Source of the DNA: Lobosporangium transversale
Taxonomy: Eukaryota > Mortierellomycota > Mortierellomycetes > Mortierellales > Mortierellaceae
Direction of reading: 5' to 3'
Assembly: GCF_002105155.1 (NCBI RefSeq)
Contig: NW_019029034.1
Coordinates: forward strand, 62,001-126,000
Length of the DNA: 64,000 nucleotides
Below, piece after piece: positions 1 to 9,962 of the stretch (within the stretch, counting starts at the first letter, position 1; the number at the start of each line of letters is the position of its first letter). The notes below the pieces were generated by a model. The model was not told the DNA's origin. It ran no database searches and worked only from the letters and a program-made list of their open reading frames with translations. A program made the position numbers and the translations under genes.

Positions 1-76
1 TTTTTTTTTTTTTTTTTGGAATGGAAAAAAAAAAAAAAAAAAAATTCGTCAAGTTTTCTTCTTCACTTGTACTCCT

Positions 77-1839
77 CTAGCCAAATTTCCATATCAACAA
101 CATTACCGTTGCCGTCACTTTGGATAGCGCTCGCCCATTCTCATAGGCCTTCATGACAACTGGGTAGCGCTCTGCTTTATATTCTTCAAAGGCTTTTGTA
201 ATTTTGCTGACTGCTGTTGAATCTAATACGCTGATCCAGTTTGCTAATGCTACCGCATCCTGGATTGCATTAGTAGCGCCAGCACCACTAGCAGGGTGGA
301 TCTATTAGAATAAAAAATAAAAACAAGCTTTTTAATAGGGAATATTTCGTCAGATACTCTTTGAGAGATCTTCAGTAACTTTCGTTGCTATTTTTTCTAT
401 ACAATACGGTACCTTGTGACAAGCTGTTCAGTCAGAACAAACAAATAGCACAGGCAGATCAAACCAAACAGCAGAGAAGAGATAGAAGTGAGGAAGGCGG
501 GCATAGCGATATTCTAATGAGGCTCAACAACGATCAAGCAATTAAACAACAATAGGTGTGTGAAATTACCATCCCCAATCAGAACTGTCCTTCCCGAATA
601 CCATGTATCAAAGACCTTCTCCTCCAACTTGACCTTAGAGACCAGTTGCGTGTTGTCAATGAGATCTCCAATGGTCAATTTGTTGTCCTTGCCTCCAGGC
701 AATGGAAAGTCTCGGACCTCTTCACACATCGCAATTGCGGCTTCAGGGCCCCATTCTGAATTTTGAAAGCTCCCATCATCCTTGGAACTCTCATTGTCCA
801 GGTATCGAGTTGCGCTCCAACAGAAGATATTACCTTGCACTGTCATATATCCCCACTTCCACCCAAAGAAAATAATATATAGAAAGGATGATGGTGAGTG
901 TTTGTATTAAGTCTCTTCCCCGCCTTTTTTTCTATTTTGAAAATACTTACAGAGAATGGTTTGTTGTTCCCAACAACCCTTACGAAATGAGTGCGGGAGT
1001 CAGTAAGCTCTGGATATGCTGTAGGATCTAATGGTTTGGTTTGTCCGACAAGATGAATACAACTAAATGGCAAAGCTCCATCATCTGAAGCTGGTAGTTG
1101 GTCTTCGCTCTTTAACGACTCATAGAGATTTTGCCGAATAGTACTATGAGCACCATCAGCTCCAACAAGAATATCACCCTCTGCAGATGTATTGTCCGAG
1201 AATTGGATCTGGACACCATCTTCTAGACGTTGCTTGATGTACAGGACTCGCTTTCCTAAAAAGATTTTGTTTGATGGTACCTGTCGAAACAATAAGTCAT
1301 GAAGGACGGGACGAGGGATCATATAGCCAGGAGACCCTCCCCTAAATAATAATATTAGTAAAAAAAAGAGATTATTAAAAGAATTAGGAGTTGTAGAGCA
1401 ATAGTTTTCCTTCGACCAGTCCTATTGGATCCTTACATTTCGGTACATTTCTCGAAATCCATCGAATGCTCCAGCTTACGTTCCTCATTATAATAGTCAA
1501 TTGATTTGGATCGCTTTCCAAGGCGGACAAACTCATCGTAAATACCAATCTGTTTGAACAATGGCCCTACATTTGCACCAAACCCCATCCCAGACCCTAT
1601 TAATGAATACAAAAAAAAAAGAATCATTAATATATACTGCAGTGCTATTTTCATTTGAAAAAATAGATGGTGGGAGCTTCTTTACCCAAGGGCTTGAGTT
1701 CTGTCATGCGATCATAGACCTTATATGGGACACCAGCCTTCTCAAGAAGAATGGCTAATGTGAGTCCAGCAATACCAGCGCCGACAATCAGTACCTTGGG
1801 TTTACTGGCTGATTTGGTTGGAGGAAATTCTGTTGACAT
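77..1839 (-). CDS. FAD-dependent monooxygenase, six exons with an 11-nt microexon
   Basis: Joined exons 77-301, 413-423, 570-855, 951-1341, 1437-1596 and 1686-1839 give 408 residues with every intron GT-AG and every phase consistent. The N-terminus carries the Rossmann dinucleotide-binding motif VLIVGAGIAGLTLA (about residues 16-29). The middle has the DG motif GADGAHSTIRQNL. The C-terminal part has GDACHKIHPASGAGATNA, the second FAD-binding motif of the PHBH-type (group A) flavin monooxygenases. These enzymes hydroxylate small aromatic or lipophilic substrates with NAD(P)H and O2; the substrate here cannot be read from sequence. The Ala-Cys-His-Lys of the second motif is encoded by the microexon, so gene finders will probably miss it. 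The family is confident; the substrate is unknown. Confidence 0.9.
413..423 (-). other. 11-nt microexon of the FAD monooxygenase
   Basis: On the minus strand the 11 bases are preceded by AG (424-425) and followed by GT (411-412). They complete the codon started by the last base of exon 570-855 and encode A-C-H-K of the GD-x-x-H-x-x-x-P flavin motif. Skipping the exon breaks the frame into exon 77-301, so its use is strongly implied. Confidence 0.85.
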
Positions 1840-2750
1840 TAATTCCTCTTATCTGCAGTATTGATACAGGGTTGGAGAATTAGAAGTGAACAAGACGAAA
1901 GAAGGAATGTGAATCAAGATGATATGAGATGAGATGATATGAAATGGTATAAGATGAGATGAGGTGAAATGAGGTGAAATGAGGTGTAATGAGGTGGGAT
2001 GAGGTGAGGCGAGGTGAGGTGAGGTGTCAACACCTTTTATTGCCCTAAAAGCTCCTTTTCTGTGTAACGCGTCTCTTCTTTTGTGTAACACACGCATTCC
2101 CCAATGAAGAGTAAGATTCTACTTTTGTGCCCTGACATGTGAACTAACATTCCTTAGCAAGATGTGTCTGGCTGCAATAATCTTGTACATAGTCACTAAA
2201 AGACGTATTTTATGACGCTCCGCCTCCAAAGCTATTCATCTTCCTTTGTGTGTATTGTACTATGCAAAACAGAGTGTGTGCATATTGTATTCTAAATACA
2301 GAGTCTAAGTCACTCAGATCCAAGGAATCTTTTAAGGCAATCATCCGTCCGATACCTTAATCTCAAGCCTTTCTCTCTTGAATCCATTTTATAATATAAG
2401 AGTCATACTGGTATGACATGGCCTACTGGCTTGCCACGGGAGCCAAATATTTGTACGTGGGGTCAGACTTCACCAAATTAAACATGATCTAACTAATGTC
2501 CCTAAAGACCTGAAGACGCATGAGGCAATATCTAAAAATACAAGCCTTCAATTAATATCTATCATGCACTTTAGATAGATGTATATGTATTAGGCTTGCT
2601 TGTTACAATATTTATTTCCTATTTCATCAGTTCAACCTCCATATTTCCTCACGGATTGCTGTAGATGTAATCATTTTGTCGTTTCATATTTGATTCGTAT
2701 CATGTTCATATCATATCATTATCTATCGAGCGGTCATAACCTACTATCCT
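1840..2750. other. Intergenic: FAD monooxygenase promoter, EDE1 3' flank, degenerate repeat
   Basis: No supported gene. A degenerate purine-rich repeat built on GAGATGAT/GAAATGAGGT units occupies about 1917-2030, just upstream of the FAD monooxygenase start, with the rest AT-rich. The short ORFs across the repeat are low-complexity artefacts. Confidence 0.7.
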
Positions 2751-5700
2751 CTATTGTCCCCCAAGCAAAAAGTTGGCTGCCCGTTCCACAGTGTCATATC
2801 TTAACAAAGCGTCCTCGGCCTGTTGACGGGTAAAGCCCATATTGATCAGCTCATCAACACCTACCAACGGTACTGCAGGTGGTGCTGGCAACGATGTTGC
2901 ACTAGAGTCAAGTGTATTAGGTGCCGCTGTAGATGGAGGCAGGTCAGGTGTCGCTGATACTGGTCGAGGTGGAAGAGCTACCGTCGCAGGAGCTGCGGAT
3001 GAAGCAGGGAATGAGCTGGAAGACGCAAATTCAGCCTCGAAATCATCAAATCCATGACTGAACGTATCTTCAGGTTTGCCAGCTCCGGCAGTAGCAGGCT
3101 GCGAGGAAGCACCGGCTGACGATGAAGAAACTCCAAATCCGCCGAAGGCTTCATCCAAATCTACAGGCCCAAAAGCGCCCGATGAAGTCGTCTTTGATGC
3201 TGCTTGTCCTTGTGCATTAGTATTATTTGCATCTCTAAACGCCGACGACGATCCGAATGGATCTTCGAATGATGCATTAAAATCAAAGCTATCATCAAAT
3301 CCAGAAATCTTTCCAACTGCTCCGCTGCTTTTTTTGGGCGTTGTAAACTCCACGCCCTTGAAGGCTGAATCAAAATCGTCACCTTCCCCGCCATCAAAGG
3401 ATGACTCAAATTCACTGAAATCAGCCGCTGTCAGCTTCTTAGGCCCAGTCGAGATAGGAGCAACAGCTGGTACGGTTGTAGCGACTGATGATTCGGCTCC
3501 ACTCTGTTGAGCCTGTGTTTCTGAAGCCGTAATCGAGGCATTCTCCACAGCAAGAAAGGGAGCAACAGGGAACGGTTCAGGTGACGTGACTGAGCTCTTT
3601 GCCTGGACAAAAGTGTCATTGTCGCCACTATCAGAGTCATCATCGCTTGAATCATCGTCATCGTGGGCTATCTCGACAATCGGGGGGAACTCCTCATCCT
3701 CTTTGCTCTTCTCCAGTGTCTGGCTGAAGGGCGAGCTCGCAAAATCATCGTCAAAGCCAAATGCACTTACGCGCTTGGCCTTGGATGAATCTGAGCTGTT
3801 AATCACGTCAATATCAGGAAATGCTTCACTAAAGGCTTCGGCAGATTTGACACTATCCGCGCTGAAACCTTTGGACGACGCTCCAGTAGAAAACCCTTGG
3901 AAAGCAGAGTCAAAGTCCATTTTCGTGACAGGAGGCGTGTCTATAGCGGGGAATGCCATTGCCCCGAAAGGATCCTGCGATACTGGTGGTGACACTGGAA
4001 GGGTCTGAGCAGCTGCGAATGCAAGCAACGAGTTTTGAGGGGGCACGGAGGTCTCTGGATCAGGCGACATGGATACTTCGGGCTGTCCAGCCGTCTTCGC
4101 CTGAGCAGCATGAGTCATAGGTGACCACAGGTCATCTTGAGCCTTCATTCCGCCGCCAGCAGAGGTTGGAAAGAAACTACCAGCCTCGCCTACATTAGTC
4201 ACTGAAGGCGCCTCTCCACTCATGCCGGTACCTTGACGAGAAATAGGTTCAAATGGCGATGTCCCAGTCCCTTGTTTTGAAATACTCTCAAAAGGTGAGG
4301 TACCACTGCTCTGCCTAGGGATTGCTTCAAATGGAGAAGTGCCTGTAGATTGACGACTAACGCTGGCAGGTGGAAGAGGTGCATTGGTACCTGTCCTAGG
4401 CGAGTGCACACTGTGGAAACTACCAGTGGGGCTACGAAGAGCCTCGGGGATACCAAATGCCTCTTCCTCCTCTGGTGAAGCTCGCGATGCAAAAGCACTG
4501 CCACGACTGGCTGGTGGTGGTGGAGGTTCCTTGCGAGAACCACGGGGAGCGGGTGGTGGGGGCGGAACTGGAGACGAGGAAGGAGTAGGCGATGAAGAAG
4601 GCATAAACGAAGTAGTCGACAGAGCATGAATCTGTTTTGCGGCCTGGGCTGCTTTTTCAGACTCCTCAGCAATCTCATTGATCAGTTTTTGTTTGTCTGC
4701 ATCACTCGTAGCAAGTTGTCGGCGTGCAATCTCGAGCAACCCTTTTTGACGGCCAGTATCCTTCCTCTTAGCCTCCAGTTCTTCACGTAGTTTGATTGTC
4801 TCTTCATTGTTTTGGCGCAATCGCGCCCTAATTTGATTGCTCTCTTCCTGGTCCTTCGCCAACGATAAGAAGTATTCATCTTTATTAGAACGAGCAACGG
4901 CCAGCTCGCGCTCTGAGACTGAAAGTTCTTCACGTAGCTTTTTCAATTGAGGCTGGATTGTCGCCAATGCACTCTCAATCTCCTTAATTGATTTTGTCTC
5001 ACTTTCGTGGAGTGTCTTGATCTGGTTTAGTCGAATGCTAATGTCTTGCTTCTGTGCAGATAGAGCCGAAAGGTTTTTTTCAAGAGCAGAACGCTTCGCT
5101 TGTAGGTCACCAGTGACCTTGCTAAGGCTGTTAATTTGATTCTGCATTGATGCAAGCTCTCCTGTCTCAGAAGTAATTTTGCTAGTCAAGTCTTCTGCAC
5201 CAATGAGGTCCTTATCTGGCTGTGACACTCCTGTATGGCTGATAGACGTGCCTAGAGCAGGACCATCTCCTAAAAGATCAAACGACTGGCGCCGGAAATG
5301 CTGCGATGACTGTCCAACTGGAAGGGTCATGTCTGTAATAATATGATATTATTAAGAATGTATACGATTGATGTCTTGTTAGTGAACCAATGTATCAATA
5401 AGCAAATGTATCAAGTTAGTTGGCAATGACAATCATTCATTCGAAAAGCATACTTCTAAGCGGGTCTTGCGAAGCAAACGGCAAAGAGGGGGCAACTCTG
5501 TGACGGAGTGAAGGTGGGACAAGTGAAAGTGGGAGCGTCTTAGGAATAGGTGCGCCTGTAGTATTTTTTCTATTGATAAGGAGCATAGCAACCGCGAATT
5601 CATCCTTGGAAAGCCTTCCTGATCCTGTGATATCAGAAAGATCCCAAATCTGTGCCAGCACGGACTCGGGTAACCGAGAGTTCAAAAAGAACTTGCTAGC

Positions 5701-6633
5701 CTCTTCACCTATATCACGGTCCCAAACAAACGTTTAATGATTACTAATTCGAATAATGTTGATGACGGATCAAATATGGCAGGTATGAGACCACTTCAGA
5801 TAGGCCTACCTCCGACGAAGCCAGTGCCATTGGGATCAAGTCGATCAAAGAATCCGTCAAACTTAGCCTTCTCCTCTGGCGTAACTTCCCAAGGAATGTC
5901 TACCGCGCTTGATGAAGAACCTCCAAACAAGGCGCTATTGCCTCCAGTGTTTTGCTTTGAAAGGGGACTGGATGTCATTCCGACCGAGCCTGTCAACTGC
6001 CTAGTAATTGTTGGGTTATGGATATTCATATTGTTCCCTGTGGATTGGCGCGTGAGGGTTTGCGCGCTCATGACGGGTGATGACAATACTCCAGCGCCCG
6101 TCCCCGGTGGAGTACTTGTGCACACTCTGAGAATGGATGCTGGTAGGGTTGAAGGCAAGTTCTTAATTGAGCCATCCATGGTATGCTGGATATAATACAT
6201 GGCAATAGTGAAATCAGTGATATCTAGAGATCCACGCTGCTTTGTATCCGCAAGAGCCCTGATAATGACAATATGGATGACATTAGTTGTCAAAGCGAAC
6301 TGTAAGAGAAGTAGCACTGTGCACACCTATAATTGCGAGATATGCATATATGTACTCGGGCTTACCAGATCTGACTAAGCTTCTCCACAGGCAGTTTGGA
6401 CTTTAAGAACACCTCACGGGCCTTTTCGCCATCCAAAAGCCCATTGACAGGTCCACACGCAACAAACATGCCTCCATACTTCATTCTGTCTTCGTTTGTA
6501 AGCGAAGGTTCAGATCCAGTCGTTTGGGTTGCAATAGGCGCTGCGGCGGAGGACGAATCGCCTGTCTTGGCTGGAGTAAGACCCTCGAAATGGGGAAGCG
6601 GGGCATCTGTTGTGAAAATAGGACGGTATGATC

Positions 6634-6671
<38 letters not shown>

Positions 6672-7703
6672 TCTGTTAATTTACAGTTTTGCTCAATATA
6701 ATGCCTTTGAATAAAAATACATCAACTGTCGGCTCTCATAACGGATTGCAAGGGAAGGCGTGAGAGCTGGATATCATAATTTGTTATGCTTTTCTGATTT
6801 CGTTTGGAACTGGATTGTGGGTTAATTACCAATATTAATGAGGGCGGCCGAGGGTGTTTTTCCATTCTGAGCGTGTGCTATCAGCTTCACAGCAATGCTG
6901 AATCCTTGTTGTCCAAGAACACCCTTGTTGTCTGCATCAGCTATCACCCAAATCTAGACCGTTGAAGAGAAAAAACAACGTCATAAATTATACAGTTAGA
7001 TTCTGCTATGTATAACCATGCTGGCTATTATTTGTATAACATGAAAGTATTCTTCAAACTGTACTATAATAATAAAATTATAGAAAAGAGCATATAATTC
7101 CGCAAGTAATCATGCGAAGGGTTAACAACTACCACTATCAGAACCCAAACATTACTCAATGGCGGCTCTTTTGTTGTTGCTGTTCTCTTTGTTCCTTCGA
7201 GACGAGGGGTATTGCTGAATTGTTGTGTCATGTTTGTGCTACGCCGATGTATCCCTTGGTATGCCCAGCATCTTTGCATCCACTCCCCCAACAACTTTGA
7301 AACGTCTTCATTCGTTTCATCGTGCCCAATGTTCAATGCTCCTCAGTAGAAAGTGCTTAAAGTTTATTTACCTGTCCAAGAACCTGAGGTGGTAAACCGC
7401 TCTTGGCAAAAAAAGGAACTGCATCAGCGCCTGTAATAAAACCACTTTGGTCTTTATCAGCTGCTATCCAAAGTTGCCCATACAATTGCTTTTCCCGCGG
7501 CGAGAGTGTGATTTCTATTTGCGAGTATCGTAGATCATGGCAATTCAGGAAAAGTCAGCCAATGACAAAATGTTGAATGTCCACATTTTATGCTTGTAAA
7601 AAAAAACAAGAATAATTCTCTCTTTCTCTGCTTCACTCATTTTACCTCGACGGCGGATAGTGCCTGTGCCGTCTCGAGTAATAGGGCTTCCGAAAGACGA
7701 CAT
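2751..7703 (-). CDS. EDE1: Ede1/Eps15-type endocytic scaffold with three EH domains and a UBA domain
   Basis: Exons 2751-5332, 5454-5708, 5810-6258, 6366-6606, 6830-6953, 7372-7514 and 7646-7703 join in phase to 1283 residues. Three EH domains are visible: about 20-108 (LSPREKQLYGQLWIAADKDQSG), about 138-230 and about 313-400 (VTPEEKAKFDGFFDRLDPNGTG). A long coiled coil follows (about 455-670), then a Ser/Pro/acidic region with many DDFxxxF-type repeats. The C-terminal UBA domain (about 1243-1281) contains NMGFTRQQAEDALLRYD. This order is that of yeast Ede1, an early coat organiser in clathrin endocytosis that binds NPF-motif adaptors and ubiquitin. The intron between exons 3 and 4 holds a long A tract (about 6636-6668). 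Assignment is confident. Confidence 0.95.
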
Positions 7704-8117
7704 GTTATGAGGGTGCTATAAAAACAAAAGGAGTGTGATGTGAGGATATTTCAAGATGAGAAAAATAAAAGAATTAAAAGATGGAATGGAAGGGGTGAAA
7801 TAATGAGATGAGATGGAGGTAATAGAGAATATGAATGAATGTGTATGGCGTATAAAAGAGAAAGAACGAGAGAGGGAGGGAGAACGAGAGAGGGAGGGAG
7901 AACGAGAGTGAAGGGAGACAGAAGGCAATTTAGAACAAGTTTATCAAGTTTATTTCACGCACGAGACATGCATGCCTTTGTATGAACAATTGCTGATGCA
8001 GATAATAAAAGCACAAAAACATTTTACTGTCCGAATCTATGCCAGTTACACCATGCCATGTCGGAAGGAAACATTACTTTTTTTCATAATAGACATTTAG
8101 TAATAGACATTAATTGC
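7704..8117. repeat. EDE1 upstream region with an 18-bp purine tandem repeat
   Basis: No gene. From about 7865 an 18-bp unit beginning AACGAGAGAGGG repeats about 2.5 times (repeat starts at 7865, 7883 and 7901). It lies 160-200 bp upstream of the EDE1 start codon. The remainder is the 3' flank of the Mgr3-like gene. Confidence 0.6.
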
Positions 8118-9828
8118 CTATGTTGATAATGTTCCTTCCTTATTCTCCTTTAAACGCTTTAAAGCTTTGTCCGATTCAACAATACATCGATCAAACCCTG
8201 TCTTTAACCCATGTTGCTTCGACTGTTTATAGTAATCCTGGGCCTTATGTATGTTGCCTTTCATCTATATTGGTTGAATATCAAGATTAGGGATTTGGAG
8301 GAGAAATCAAACGATCTTTAAATGAGGCCCATTACAATTCAACCGAAAGTTTTTTCCTAATACTTTTATATACCTCGTGAAGCATGCCCAGATTGAAAAG
8401 CAAAACTCCGCAGCCTTCATCACATTCCTGACCACTCTGCGCTAATCCAACCTTGAGGCCACGTTCAGCCCAACCGGTGGCATCATCGATATTGCCCTGT
8501 CCTGCGAAAGCATCTGAGATGTTACACCTGGCATTTATATCAAGGAGAGTTAGTATTTGCAATTATCGTACATTTGTCTCCCATCTATCCTGAGAACAAA
8601 AATTGGACTCACATCAACACAGCTGCATGACAAGATTTGGCATCAACTAAAGATAACGCACGCATGTACAATGGCAAAGCATTTCTAAAAATATAAATAA
8701 TAAAAGTAAGAACCTTGGCTGTTGTGTTGAAGTAACGACATAACCAAGAGGGAAATAAACTAAGTTGACTTACGAGTAAATCCCTTTGCTGGCATAAAAC
8801 CCACCTAATGCCTCCAAACTCGCTCCCAGATCTGACTTACTCATCCAGGCAGGTAATTTGTCAAAATTGAATTGCTTCCTCACTACTTCTTGATCTCTTG
8901 CATTCCAAAGTCGCTCCCCATCCACATTTCCTGCTGATTGCCTTAACTTCTCGTCATGATTGATCAATAACTGCTCCACAGACCACAGATAGTACCGCTC
9001 TGCTTGTTCATCCTTCTTGGTTAAATGATATAAGTCCCCTAGCTTCTGTGCAATGCCAATAGTCTTGAGTCGCGTGGGGCCATCCATCACTTTAGTTCCA
9101 TGTTTCTTTTGGTCTTGTGTATGCAGATCCTCTGCTTTATCCTGTGAACTGCTAAATTCTGTGTCTTGCAGACTCTGTCCAGGGTGCTGATCTTGGTCCC
9201 GAAAATCCTTATTGCTAGTACCCATAGTACGGCCATGGACTAAGCATTCAAATGCCATCACCAAGACATCGATCGCCTCACGAGTCCGACCCATGTCTTG
9301 AAACATTGTTCCTAACTGAATCATGATTCCTGTTACTTCAGGACCATCAACATTCAAATCAGGATGATGCATTGCAGCATTCAATGCTGATCGGTAAAAT
9401 TTAACAGCTTTTTCAGGGTCATTGCCGTAATTTTGATAATACAGTGCTTTCCGAAGATCGTTACGGATCGCTTCTGGGAAGGCATTGACCCCTGAAGTGT
9501 AAAATTTCCAAAGCCCAACAGCCGTAAGTGTCAAGCCTCCCAAGATCAGACCAACTGCAACAAAAGGTGCGTTTTGGACTAGCGCACGAATCCCTCTTGT
9601 TCCTGTTTCTTCATGTGAATTTGAAAAGTACAAGCGTCGAATGTTTAAAGCTGTTACGGTGCCGGCGCCGGTTGCGGTTATGGGACTACGTGCCGAAGTA
9701 AAGACATTAACTGTAGGCCTTGCACATGCTGTACGAATATATCGCCGAATGTAAAGACGCTCTACCAGAGGTATGGGTTTTGAGATTGATCTTGCAACAA
9801 TTGTCGTCATTCTTCTTGGGTTGAGCAT
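8118..9828 (-). CDS. MGR3: Mgr3-like mitochondrial TPR protein
   Basis: Exons 8118-8264, 8374-8527, 8613-8684 and 8774-9828 give 475 residues. I start at the ATG at 9826-9828, because the longer open frame upstream begins with GTG. The N-terminus is rich in Arg/Ser without acidic residues, like a mitochondrial presequence. One membrane segment follows (FVAVGLILGGLTLTAVGLW). The rest is TPR-like and contains RKALYYQNYGNDPEKAVKFYRSALNAA and GPEVTGIMIQLGTMFQDMGRTREAI. These resemble the conserved core of yeast Mgr3, an adaptor that helps the i-AAA protease Yme1 bind substrates at the inner membrane. The gene starts about 130 bp downstream of the F-box gene stop on the same strand. It could instead be another mitochondrial TPR paralogue. 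Confidence 0.75.
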
Positions 9829-9962
9829 GGTCGTTGTCCGAATGAATCGAGTTTCATGTTTGTCAATTCTTCCAGTGACTTTGGTGACTGTTGATCCTAC
9901 CCACACTGCACAAATCTTAAAATGTCACATTTTGAATTTTATTCGAGCATTAGTTGGTATCA

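Noticed and set aside
1-44. T and A runs at the window start as a telomere or element end
   Set aside because: Only homopolymers, with no repeat unit; similar tracts occur throughout the window.
3076-4008. Plus-strand ORFs opposite EDE1
   Set aside because: Antisense shadows of the Ser/Pro/Asp-rich part of EDE1.
9829-9906. Longer N-terminus of the Mgr3-like protein
   Set aside because: The extension begins with GTG; the first in-frame ATG at 9828 also gives a better presequence.
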